Positions 17,110-25,600 of a stretch of DNA of 34,903 bases are shown here, in pieces. Under the pieces are notes generated by a model. It saw nothing but the letters and a program-made list of their open reading frames with translations. It did not search any database and was not told where the DNA came from. The DNA comes from Methylotenera_A sp040387095 (GTDB lineage: Bacteria; Pseudomonadota; Gammaproteobacteria; Burkholderiales; Methylophilaceae). Within the stretch, counting starts at the first letter, position 1. Each line of letters opens with the position of its first letter. Made by a program: the position numbers and the translations under genes. The stretch covers positions 1-34,903 of the forward strand of contig JAZKEJ010000086.1 in assembly GCA_040387095.1 (NCBI GenBank), in the 5' to 3' direction.

Positions 17110-17451
17110 ATGAAAAAATTACTATTAACAACACTTGTATTATCAACATTAATGAGCCAAGTTGCGTTTGCCACGCAAACCATCAAAGCCAGCGTGAACG
17201 GCATGGTATGCGCGTTTTGTGCGCAGGGCATTGAGAAAAAAATGCGCGCGTTGTCTGAAACGCAAGATGTTTACGTTAACTTAAAGCAGCGCATTGTAGC
17301 GGTGGAACTGAAAGATGGCCAAACATTAAGTAACGACAAAGTGAAAGCCATTATTAAAGATGCCGGCTATGATGTGACCGCGATTGAAATATCAGAACAG
17401 CCAGCCGCGGCAATTAAAGCGACGCTTGAAGCTAAACAAGGGGCAAAATAA
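17110..17451 (+). CDS. Periplasmic heavy-metal-associated (HMA) protein, MerP-like
   Basis: A 113-residue exported metallochaperone-like protein. The signal peptide KKLLLTTLVLSTLMSQVAFA is probably cut after residue 21, followed by an HMA fold: TIKASVNGMVCAFCAQGIEKKM, with C34 and C37 in the GMxCxxC loop. Later come VYVNLKQRIVAVELKDGQTLSNDKVKAIIKDAGYDV, the usual second half of the ferredoxin-like fold. A C-terminal tail rich in Ala and Lys follows. Two ATGs stand in tandem (17107, 17110); AGGAG at 17098-17102 is 7 nt from the second. Its TAA overlaps the ATG of the MerT-like gene by one base. In mer operons MerP hands Hg(II) to MerT. The metal here is unknown and could be mercury or copper. 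Confidence 0.85.
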   Translation: MKKLLLTTLVLSTLMSQVAFATQTIKASVNGMVCAFCAQGIEKKMRALSETQDVYVNLKQRIVAVELKDGQTLSNDKVKAIIKDAGYDVTAIEISEQPAAAIKATLEAKQGAK

Positions 17452-17858
17452 TGGCTGCAAATGTGCAAACGGATGTGGATTTAAGTGTCGTTAAGACTGC
17501 ACGAAAAGCCAATATCCTGTCGCTTTTCACCAGTGGCTCAACGCTAATTTGCTGCGCGTTACCAGCCACTTTGGTGGCGATTGGCTCTGCTGCGACGCTC
17601 GCCAGTTTAGTCTCAAACTTTCCTCAATTAATCTGGATAAGCGAGCATAAATTATTAGTGTTTGGTTTAGCCGGTGCCATGCTAGCAATTGCAGGCTATT
17701 TGCAGTGGCAGGCGAGCAATGCGCCTTGCCCGATTGACCCTACATTGGCAGCAGTTTGTACAAAAACTCGGAAAAATGCGCTGCGTATTTATTGGTTATC
17801 CGTGGTGATTTTTGCAATAGGTGTTTTTTTTGCTTTTATTGCGCCGTTAATCGTTTAG
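17451..17858 (+). CDS. MerT-like three-span membrane transporter
   Basis: A 135-residue inner-membrane protein. Three hydrophobic spans are visible: about 30-55, 68-86 and 111-134. The first carries a vicinal Cys pair (SGSTLICCALPATLVAIG, C34-C35). The loop between spans two and three carries C93 and C103 (PCPIDPTLAAVC). This layout, a CC pair in the first span and a Cys pair in the loop before the third, is that of mercuric transporter MerT, with an ICCALP signature also reminiscent of MerC. Overall sequence differs from classical MerT, so the substrate may differ. It is translationally coupled to the HMA gene (TAATG). No MerA reductase, MerB or MerR is present in the window. Confidence 0.65.
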   Translation: MAANVQTDVDLSVVKTARKANILSLFTSGSTLICCALPATLVAIGSAATLASLVSNFPQLIWISEHKLLVFGLAGAMLAIAGYLQWQASNAPCPIDPTLAAVCTKTRKNALRIYWLSVVIFAIGVFFAFIAPLIV

Positions 17859-17886
17859 TTTAATCATTTTAAACAGTTAGCTTTAA

Positions 17887-17947
17887 TATAATGGCTTGCG
17901 GCTTAATTGCTTAGTAAAATATGCGCTAGTGATTAAGCCGTTTTTTT
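17887..17947 (+). terminator. Hairpin plus T-run, terminator of the metal module or leader attenuator
   Basis: CGGCTTAAT (17899-17907) pairs perfectly with ATTAAGCCG (17932-17940), directly followed by seven Ts (17941-17947). It looks like an intrinsic terminator with a long, 24-nt loop. A perfect TATAAT at 17887-17892 (poor -35) lies just upstream, so a transcript starting near 17899 would begin with this hairpin. It may therefore be either the end of the metal operon or a transcription attenuator ahead of the DUF3147-earP pair. Confidence 0.55.
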
Positions 17948-17973
17948 GGCTCGTTTATTGAGAAAGATTGATC

Positions 17974-18324
17974 ATGACTTATGTCATTATTAAATATTTA
18001 ATCACCGCCGCAGTCGTGGTGCTGGTTTCAGAATTCGCTAAAGCCAGTGACAAATTGGGCGCATTAGTTGCTGCATTACCATTGGTAACGGTTTTGACGC
18101 TGATTTGGTTATATATTGAGCAGCAACCCGCGATTAAAATTGCCAATCACGCCTATTACACATTTTGGTATGTGTTGCCCACATTGCCGATGTTTTTATT
18201 GTTTCCTTATTTATTGCCAAAATTGGGTTTCTGGCCAACATTAATAGGTTGCGTAGTGTTTACTTTAATGGTTTTTTACGTTTATGCAGCCTGCATTAAA
18301 CGGTTTGGCATCTATTTAATTTAA
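17974..18324 (+). CDS. DUF3147-like small integral membrane protein
   Basis: A 116-residue protein with four likely membrane spans (VIIKYLITAAVVVLVSEFA; LGALVAALPLVTVLTLIWLYI; YYTFWYVLPTLPMFLLFPYLL; FWPTLIGCVVFTLMVFYVYAA). The N-terminal IKYLITAAVVVLVSE.AK...KLGALVAALPLVT is the DUF3147 pattern. Function is unknown. I chose ATG at 17974; a TTG six bases upstream is in frame but less likely. The stop overlaps the ATG of earP by one base (TAATG), so the two proteins are made together. Whether it has anything to do with EF-P modification is not known. Confidence 0.8.
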   Translation: MTYVIIKYLITAAVVVLVSEFAKASDKLGALVAALPLVTVLTLIWLYIEQQPAIKIANHAYYTFWYVLPTLPMFLLFPYLLPKLGFWPTLIGCVVFTLMVFYVYAACIKRFGIYLI

Positions 18325-19472
18325 TGTCGAATTTAATAAAACCTGCACCAGATTGGGATATTTTCTGCAAAATCGTCGATAATTTTGGCGATATTGGTGT
18401 CTGCTGGCGTCTGGCAAGTCAATTACAGCGTGAACACGGATTAAGCGTGCGGCTTTGGGTAGACGATTTAAACGCAGCTAAAAAAATCATTCCGCGTCTG
18501 GATGTAAGTTTAAATCAGCAAGTTATTGACGCAATAAGCATTTTTAAATGGCCTGGCTTCGATAAAGAAGGTGAGGCAGATTTTGCTGATGCCGCTGACG
18601 TGGTGATTGAAGCGTTTGCCTGTGAATTGCCAGTAACCTATTTACATGCGATGGCTCAGAAAAAATCCAAATGGATTAATCTTGAATATCTTTCTGCAGA
18701 GTCTTGGGTGGCGGATTTTCACGCCAAACCATCACCACAGGCAAATGGGTTAATAAGGTATTTCTACTTTCCAGGATTTAGTGAAGCTACTGGTGGTTTG
18801 ATAAGAGAAGCAGGTATTTTCAATAAAAATCAGCAGCTTAATGACGCTGACGATTGCCAACATGTTTTTTGGAAAAGTGACGACTTAACAAATAGCCATC
18901 ATCTAAAAGTGTCACTGTTCTGTTATCCGCACGCGCCGATTGAATCGTTGTTAATGGCAATGGCTGACTCAAATCAACAAATTAGTTGCTATGTACCAGA
19001 AAGCAGTATTTTGCCAAAAATTGCCGAATTTTTTGGCTTAAGTTCTATGCATATTGGTGAAAATTACCAGCTTAAAAACCTCAATCTACACGTTTTACCG
19101 TTTTTAAATCAAGCTGATTACGACCAATTATTAAGCGCATGCGATATTAACTTTGTGCGCGGTGAAGATAGCTGGCTGCGCGCGATTTGGGCGGGAAAAC
19201 CGTTTATTTGGCAGCCTTATTTTCAAGATGAAAATACCCATATTAAAAAGTTAGCAGCATTTTTGGCTTTGTATTATGCAGATATGGATGCGAAAGACGT
19301 GGTTTTACAAATGCACAATGCTTGGGTTGCCGAGCAATTATCCCCAAAGATTTGGCAAAGCTATTTAAATCAATTGCCCGATATTGCTGGTTATATTTTG
19401 CAACAATCGCAAAAATTGGCACAGCAAACCGACCTTGCGGCTAAGTTGGTAATTTTTTGCAATAAGCTTTAG
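18324..19472 (+). CDS. earP: EF-P arginine rhamnosyltransferase EarP
   Basis: EarP transfers rhamnose from dTDP-beta-L-rhamnose to Arg32 of elongation factor P, which EF-P needs to relieve stalling at proline stretches. The 382-residue protein has the N-terminal signature WDIFCKIVDNFGDIGVCWRLASQLQRE, with D19 and D23 in DNFGD. The C-terminal donor-binding stretch is FVRGEDSWLRAIWAGKPFIWQPYFQDENTHIKKLAAFL; the Glu of RGEDS is the conserved one. Length agrees with the family (about 380). It is coupled to the upstream DUF3147-like gene by a one-base overlap and lies directly upstream of efp. The dTDP-rhamnose synthesis genes are not in the window. Confidence 0.97.
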   Translation: MSNLIKPAPDWDIFCKIVDNFGDIGVCWRLASQLQREHGLSVRLWVDDLNAAKKIIPRLDVSLNQQVIDAISIFKWPGFDKEGEADFADAADVVIEAFACELPVTYLHAMAQKKSKWINLEYLSAESWVADFHAKPSPQANGLIRYFYFPGFSEATGGLIREAGIFNKNQQLNDADDCQHVFWKSDDLTNSHHLKVSLFCYPHAPIESLLMAMADSNQQISCYVPESSILPKIAEFFGLSSMHIGENYQLKNLNLHVLPFLNQADYDQLLSACDINFVRGEDSWLRAIWAGKPFIWQPYFQDENTHIKKLAAFLALYYADMDAKDVVLQMHNAWVAEQLSPKIWQSYLNQLPDIAGYILQQSQKLAQQTDLAAKLVIFCNKL

Positions 19473-19514
19473 TGTTTTTAAAGCGTGAAACTGGTTAAAA
19501 AAGAAGAGTTTAGG

Positions 19515-19520
19515 TATAAT
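19515..19520 (+). promoter_or_regulatory. Candidate -10 element of the efp promoter
   Basis: TATAAT at 19515-19520 lies 62 bp before the efp ATG. The -35 region 17 bp upstream (TGGTTA) is weak. Together with AAGG (19572-19575) ahead of the ATG, it suggests efp has its own promoter besides readthrough from earP. Confidence 0.45.
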
Positions 19521-19581
19521 TCGCGGCTTGATTCCAACCCAATGCTTGATATTCCAAACCAATTAATAGTAAGGCAACCCA

Positions 19582-20142
19582 ATGAAAACAGCTCAAGAAC
19601 TCCGCGCCGGTAACGTGATTATGGCCGATGGCGTACCGTTAGTGGTGGTGAAAGCCGAATACAACAAATCTGGCCGCAGTACAGCCGTTGTTAAAATGAA
19701 GTTTAAAAACTTGTTAACAGAAGCGCCATCTGAAACTATTTACGGTGCAGGCGACAAGTTTGACGTAATTGTGCTTGAGAAAAAAGAAGCAACCTATTCA
19801 TATTTTGCAGACCCGACCTATGTGTTTATGGACGCAGATTATAATCAATACGATGTTGATGCAGAGTTTATGGAAGATGCATTACCGTTTATTGAAGATG
19901 GTATGCCGGTAGATATTCGTTTTTATGAGGGTAAAGCCATTTCAGTGGAATTGCCAACCACTGTTGTGCGTGAAGTGACTTATACAGAGCCAGCAGTAAA
20001 AGGCGATACATCTGGCAAAGTAATGAAACCAGCTAAACTGGCGTCAGGCTTTGAGATTCCTGTGCCGTTGTTTGTTGCGCAAGGCGACAAAATTGAGATT
20101 GATACGCGTACAGGTGAATATCGTAACCGCGTATTAAAATAA
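19582..20142 (+). CDS. efp: Elongation factor P (Arg32 type)
   Basis: EF-P binds between the ribosomal P and E sites and speeds peptide-bond formation at polyproline motifs. The product has 186 residues, three beta-barrel domains: KOW-like domain I (TAQELRAGNVIMADGVPLVVVKAEYNKSGRSTAVVKMKFKNLL), domain II (ETIYGAGDKFDVIVLEKKEATYSYFADPTYVFMDADYNQYDV) and domain III (ETNx-type C-terminal GDTSGKVMKPAKLASGFEIPVPLFVAQGDKIEIDTRTGEYRNRV). The modified loop tip is Arg at position 32 (KSGRS), not Lys. That fits the EarP rhamnosylation system encoded immediately upstream and excludes the EpmA lysylation type. Confidence 0.98.
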   Translation: MKTAQELRAGNVIMADGVPLVVVKAEYNKSGRSTAVVKMKFKNLLTEAPSETIYGAGDKFDVIVLEKKEATYSYFADPTYVFMDADYNQYDVDAEFMEDALPFIEDGMPVDIRFYEGKAISVELPTTVVREVTYTEPAVKGDTSGKVMKPAKLASGFEIPVPLFVAQGDKIEIDTRTGEYRNRVLK

Positions 20143-20206
20143 TTAAACACTTTTTCGCTTAGTCAAATTTAGCAGAAAAATGTTTAAGAGTATGTAAATG
20201 TAACTA

Positions 20207-20242
20207 CAATAAAAAAAGCCGCATATGCGGCTTTTTTTATTG
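20207..20242. terminator. Bidirectional intrinsic terminator, perfect 36-bp palindrome
   Basis: The core GCCGCATATGCGGC (20218-20231) is flanked by seven As on the left and seven Ts on the right. The symmetry extends without a mismatch from 20207 to 20242. It sits between the convergent efp and tldD genes. In either direction the transcript folds into a GC-rich hairpin followed by a U-run. Confidence 0.93.
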
Positions 20243-20250
20243 GTGAACGC

Positions 20251-21717
20251 TTAAGAAGCCGTACCACCAACCGTTAACCCATCAATCTTAAGTGTTGGTT
20301 GACCTACACCAACGGGCACGCTTTGGCCTTCTTTGCCGCATGTGCCCACGCCAGAATCAAGTGACATATCATTACCAATCATTGAAACGCGCGTTAAAAC
20401 ATCTGGGCCATTGCCAATTAAAGTAGCACCCTTAACAGGATAGGTGATTTTGCCATCTTCAATCATATAAGCTTCGGCGGCGCTAAACACAAATTTTCCG
20501 CTGGTGATATCGACTTGCCCACCACCAAAGTTCGCTGCGTATAAACCTTTTTTGACGGATTTAATGATTTCTGCAGGGTCTTTATCGCCATTATGCATAT
20601 AGGTATTGGTCATGCGCGGCATAGGGATGTGCGCGTAGCTTTCGCGGCGGCCATTGCCTGTTAGCGGCATATTCATTAAACGCGCATTTAAGCTATCTTG
20701 AATGTAACCGCGCAAAATACCATCCTCAATCAATACGGTTTTATTGGTTTGGTTACCTTCATCATCCATGCTTAATGAACCGCGTCTGTCGGTTAATGTG
20801 CCATCATCTACAATGGTAATGCCTTTAGCGGCGACTTGTTTGCCCATCATATTGGCAAATGCGCTGCTCCCTTTACGGTTGAAGTCGCCTTCCAAGCCAT
20901 GGCCAATCGCTTCATGCAATAAAATGCCTGGCCAGCCAGCACCTAAAACCACCGTCATGCTGCCAGCAGGAGCAGGGCGCGCATCCAGGTTTACCAAAGC
21001 TTGATGCACGGCTTTTTGCGCATAATCCTGCAATATTTCATCGCTAAAATAGCTGTAATCAAAACGCCCACCGCCACCGCTGGAGCCTTGCTCGCGACGT
21101 CCATTTTGTTCTACATGCACTTGCACCGAAATACGCACCAAAGGACGTACGTCAGCAGCCATGATGCCATCGCTACGCGCCACCATAATCACTTCATATT
21201 CACCCGCAATACTCGCCATCACTTGCGTCACACGCGGATCAATTTTTTTGGCAAACTGCTCTAAACGCTCTAGCAATTTGACTTTTGCATCGGCTGATAA
21301 ACTGGCAATTGGATCTTGTGGCAAATAAAGCTGCTTATTTTGATTAGTTACAATGCTCTTACCAGTTTGCTCTAATCCTAAAGCGGCAATCGATTTAGTA
21401 GCATTTGCTGCACTATTTAAAGCGCTTAAGTTAATATCATCTGAATAGGCAAAAGCAGTTTTTTCACCACTGACGGCGCGAACGCCCACACCTTGGTCGA
21501 TGCTGAAATTGCCTGATTTGACCTGACCTTCTTCCAAGCCCCAAGATTCGCTGCGACTATATTGAAAATATAAATCCGCATAATCCACTTGATGCGACAT
21601 GATATTGCCAAGCACAGCCTGTATGGCGCTGGTATCAAGTCCTGTTGGCTTGAGTAGCACATCATGTGCGGTATCAAAGTGGCTGGCTTTGGTTAAATTT
21701 GGTTGTTCTATTTTCAT
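20251..21717 (-). CDS. tldD: Metalloprotease TldD
   Basis: TldD forms a heterodimeric zinc protease with TldE/PmbA that trims unfolded or modified peptides, and in some bacteria processes microcins. The product has 488 residues (E. coli 481). The zinc motif HEAIGH is at about residue 268 (GWPGILLHEAIGHGLEGDFNRKGSSAF). Further family blocks are GVGVRAVSGEKTAFAYSDD, RRGSLSMDDEGNQTNKTVLIEDGILRGYIQD, GNGRRESYAHIPMPRMTNTYM and the C-terminal GTCGKEGQSVPVGVGQPTLKIDGLTVGG. The partner gene pmbA is not in the window. It is the last gene of a yhdP-nit-tldD run, 84 bp after nit. No strong Shine-Dalgarno. Confidence 0.96.
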   Translation of the reverse strand: MKIEQPNLTKASHFDTAHDVLLKPTGLDTSAIQAVLGNIMSHQVDYADLYFQYSRSESWGLEEGQVKSGNFSIDQGVGVRAVSGEKTAFAYSDDINLSALNSAANATKSIAALGLEQTGKSIVTNQNKQLYLPQDPIASLSADAKVKLLERLEQFAKKIDPRVTQVMASIAGEYEVIMVARSDGIMAADVRPLVRISVQVHVEQNGRREQGSSGGGGRFDYSYFSDEILQDYAQKAVHQALVNLDARPAPAGSMTVVLGAGWPGILLHEAIGHGLEGDFNRKGSSAFANMMGKQVAAKGITIVDDGTLTDRRGSLSMDDEGNQTNKTVLIEDGILRGYIQDSLNARLMNMPLTGNGRRESYAHIPMPRMTNTYMHNGDKDPAEIIKSVKKGLYAANFGGGQVDITSGKFVFSAAEAYMIEDGKITYPVKGATLIGNGPDVLTRVSMIGNDMSLDSGVGTCGKEGQSVPVGVGQPTLKIDGLTVGGTAS

Positions 21718-21774
21718 TATCTTAATATGGTGACATTGATTGAATTTACTATACCCGCACAGCAGAAAAACGCA

Positions 21775-21805
21775 CTAAGTATATTCTTGATTCCCTCATA
21801 CTTAG
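21775..21805 (-). terminator. Hairpin at the nit-tldD junction
   Basis: CTAAGTAT (21775-21782) and ATACTTAG (21798-21805) form an 8-bp stem with a 15-nt loop. On the minus strand it starts at the nit stop codon, and GTGCGTTTTTC follows shortly after. It may partially terminate transcription or set relative nit and tldD expression. The stem is AT-rich and weak. Confidence 0.35.
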
Positions 21806-22662
21806 ACTGCTTTGATTGTTCGGTGTTTTAAGGCTGGCAAGCTATTGCGCAGGCTGGTTTGATAATCGCGATTCACATTGGCGATAACAACTCCAGAGCC
21901 GCGTGGCAAACGATCTTGAATCACGCCCCATGGATCTACAATCATGCTGTTGCCGTGTGTTTCACGTCCAGAGACATGATAACCGCCTTGCGCTGGCGCA
22001 ATCACATAACACAGGTTTTCAATTGCACGCGCCCTGATCAAGCTTTCCCAATGTGCTTTGCCGGTAGTTTCGGTAAACGCGGATGGAATCACAATCATAT
22101 CGACTTCGCCCATGGCACGATATAGCTCTGGAAAGCGTAAATCGTAGCAAACAGATAAACCGATTTTGCCATAAGGCGTTTCAACCACCACTACGCTGTC
22201 ACCGGGCTCAATGGTGTTTTCTTCATGGTAATGCTCGGTGCCCAAATCCAACCCGAATAAATGGATTTTGTCGTAACGCGCGACTTGCACGCCTTTATCG
22301 TTAAATACCAGACAGCTGTTACGCACTTTATTAACGAAATCACTTACCAAAGGAACGGTGCCGCCAATCAGCCATATTTTGTGTTCTTTAGCCATTTTGG
22401 CTAAAAACCGTTGGATAGGGCCATCGCCTAACTTTTCGCGTACAGCGACTTTATCCGTTTCCTTAATACCCATGATGCAAAAGTATTCAGGTAGCACGAC
22501 AATTTTTGCGCCTTGCCCGACTGCCAGCGCAATCAAGCGCTCAGCTTCGATTAAATTGGCGCCGACATTTGGGCTGGAAGCCATTTGAATGCCAGCTACT
22601 TTCACTCTGCCATTGGTTGAATTCTGTGAAGGGGAATTGGATTTTTTAGCTTTGCTGATCAT
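21802..22662 (-). CDS. Carbon-nitrogen hydrolase (Nit/omega-amidase class)
   Basis: A 286-residue member of the nitrilase superfamily, close to the Nit1/Nit2 branch whose members hydrolyse deaminated glutathione or omega-amides of 2-oxo acids. The catalytic triad is visible: Glu in VVLPEYFCIMG (about 60), Lys in ARYDKIHLFGLD (about 131) and Cys in GLSVCYDLRFPELYR (about 172). HWESLIRARAIENLCYVIAPAQGG and HGNSMIVDPWG are also family blocks. The N-terminal 18 residues (rich in Ser, Lys and Asn) are not part of the fold. The gene lies between yhdP (14 bp upstream) and tldD, an arrangement common in beta- and gammaproteobacteria. The exact substrate is inferred from the family. Confidence 0.9.
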   Translation of the reverse strand: MISKAKKSNSPSQNSTNGRVKVAGIQMASSPNVGANLIEAERLIALAVGQGAKIVVLPEYFCIMGIKETDKVAVREKLGDGPIQRFLAKMAKEHKIWLIGGTVPLVSDFVNKVRNSCLVFNDKGVQVARYDKIHLFGLDLGTEHYHEENTIEPGDSVVVVETPYGKIGLSVCYDLRFPELYRAMGEVDMIVIPSAFTETTGKAHWESLIRARAIENLCYVIAPAQGGYHVSGRETHGNSMIVDPWGVIQDRLPRGSGVVIANVNRDYQTSLRNSLPALKHRTIKAV

Positions 22663-22676
22663 ATTGGTTTTAATAA

Positions 22677-25600
22677 TTAATGTGTTAATGGTGATTCATT
22701 GCTGGAATTTTTTTCATCATCTTTTTCCGAATTGACTTCTATCGGATTATCCCAAGTACCGGTAATGACGTACTCAGTTGAAGCAATTTTATTAAAAGGA
22801 TCTTTTAATATTTTTTGCGCCACAAAAGCGGCTGCGCCAACGATTGGACCACCTGCAAGTGCGGCAAGCGACAAGCTGTCGCTGATATGTGGTACAACAC
22901 TCACTTTTAAGTTCTGTGTTTCCGTTTTTAAATTGGTTTCACCACTAATTTTAGCTTCTGCAGCAGGGCCTGTCATAAAAAAATCATCACTACGTAACAC
23001 ACCGTTATGAATTTCAGCAGTCGCACTTATTTTATCAAACGCAAAACCATCGCTGAACAAATCTCTAAAATCTAAGCTTAAGCGCCGTGGCAAACTTTGC
23101 AGTGTCACTAATCCCAGTAAACGACCAACACCAGGCTGAACCTTTAACACTTGTCCTTTTTTTGCTTCAAATGTTAAACGGCCATCCAAGCGCGTCATAT
23201 CAAACTCATGCGGACTGCCAGCCCAGTTAAGTAGCCCATTCACTTTTGCTTCACCACCTTTAATCGTATCCGGTTGGCCAAAACGCTTGAAAGTTTTGCC
23301 AATATTATTGGTATTAAGCGACACGATTAAGCTGGTATTGGGATTACGGGTCCAGTTATGCCAATTACCTTGTAACTCAAGCGCACTGTCATCATTGGTG
23401 ATATTTAATTTTTGGATCACCCAGTCTTCACCGTTTTCAAACGCATTTAACGCTAACGCACCTAATTTTTTAGTACCCAGCTCAAAGTTATCCGCCACAA
23501 TATCCAGCGCCGGATAGGTTTGCAGCTGTTTTTTAAACTCTTTTTTGGGACTGGTTTTGTCCACAACAGTTGGGGCGGTAAGCGTTTTAGGAATGCTTAA
23601 GCGCTTAAGTCGCGCAATTATTTTGCCATTATCTTCATCTTGCCATTCTACATCGCCGAGCATTTCCTGCGCATCAATAGCCATTTTTAAACCCGTTGCG
23701 TTTGGCTTGGCAGTAACTTTCAGTGCATTTATCGAGCGGTCAAAAATGGTTAACTTTTGTATGGCTAAATCCGCTTTAGCTAGAATGCTTAAATCCGTTT
23801 TAGTGCCAGTTTTTGAATTAACAGTTTTTTCAGTCGGGGATTGTTCATTTAATAATGTTAACCATTCATCCGCATTTAATTCTTGCAATTGACCGTGCAC
23901 AGACAAACCCGATTGCGCAGGATTGACTGCTGCCACATTAATGCCAATATCGCCACGGTCAAATACCAATTGGTCGTCCTTTAGTGTACGCAATATTATT
24001 GACGACATTAAATTGCCATAGTTAACTGTAATCAAGTCGCTTTCTACTTCGGTTTGTTTTTTATCAACGTTTAGCAATATTTCCTCATTGGCCGATTTAT
24101 TGAATGGCGGAGGTAGATCAATATTTAAACCAATTAAGTTTGAGCGAAAGCTGTAATCCACCAATGGTTTTCTAATGGTGATTTCACCCGCCCAATTGGC
24201 GCTGCCAGTGATATGGCTGGTAAGCGCATTTGCACTGAGTGTTTTGATCCCTGCATCATTTATTTCGCCGTTCGCAACCAATTTGACCACTTTATCCGCG
24301 CCAGTATTTAAGCTGAACTGGGCTGGACCGCCCAGCACTTCAGCGCTGATATTGTTGGCAGATAAGCCTTTATCATTAAAGATTAAATGACCATTTATTT
24401 TGCTTAATTCAGGCAAGCCGAGTTCTGCATTTGCAAAAATAGTACCGTTGGTGACTTTGTAATTACCCTTGTATGTTGCCTGTTCAGCATCTTGCAGCGG
24501 AATGTCCAGCGTCAACTGTAAATTGCCTCGGCCCGCCGTTTTAAGATTATCGGTAAATCCAAGGGTGACTTGCTGTACTGGGCTATCGTTGACAAAGTTA
24601 ATACCATCTGCAACCAAGCCTTCTGCTTCGCTGACGATATTCAGAATCGGCCAATCGGCATCCAGTTGTGCAATCTCCGCGCGGCTTTTAATAATTTTGT
24701 TGCCTGAAATTCGCCCTGAATGTGCCTCAAGCAACATGCGTTTTCCTTCAAACAACATATCTAAATTTAAGCGATCAATTTCTGGCCAGTCAGTGCCGTA
24801 TTCCAGTAAAGCATTACTGACTTTAGCGGTTACTTTAAATAGTCCTAATTGATTATTGGGTTTATTTTGGCTGTCGACAAAAGGAAAATCGTTTAAATTA
24901 CCCTTCACCGTCAATAAAATATCGTTGGCCTGACCTGCTAAAATCGAGGTGTCTAACCAATGTAAAGTGGTTTCACCCAAAATAATAGGGTAATAAAATG
25001 GCGCATATTGGGCATCGCCTTTGTTAAATTGACCAGTTAAATCTAGATAGCCACCTTTATTGTTCAGGTTGTAACTGGCATTAACGGTTCCCGTAATATG
25101 TGGGCTAGAAATAAAAAGCTTTTCAGCCTTAATCACTTTATTGTTTTGGCGTATTTGCCAATTCACTTCGCCACTTAGCTTGCTTGCGGGTATGGGCCAG
25201 CGCAAAATATCTTTAAAATCCAGCGTTGCATTTTGTGATGCTAAGATGATTTCCCCACCGTCTTGATCTGCTTGAATTTCGCCAGTTAAGCCACTGAAAC
25301 CAGGTACGTTTTGAAACGCCTGAATGCCTAATTGATTGAATTCAGTATTGATCTGGTATCTTTCAGGCTTATTGGCAGAACCTTCAAAATTCAAACTAAG
25401 CGCATGTAGCACGCCAACTGGCTCAAAGCCGTTTAATTGTACCAATACATTTTCTGGTAATTTGATATGCGGTGTGATTTGCTTTAGCGTTGCCAGATCA
25501 AGTTGATCCAGGCGGATATTGGTTTTAATCCAAGGCTGATTATTTTTAATGGAGCTGACATAAGTAATGCTGCCATTTTTGATATTCAAGCCAGTGTTGG

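Noticed and set aside
17110..17858. A classical mercury-resistance (mer) operon
   Set aside because: No MerR, MerA or MerB gene and no MerR-type operator; only MerP- and MerT-like proteins, whose metal is not shown.
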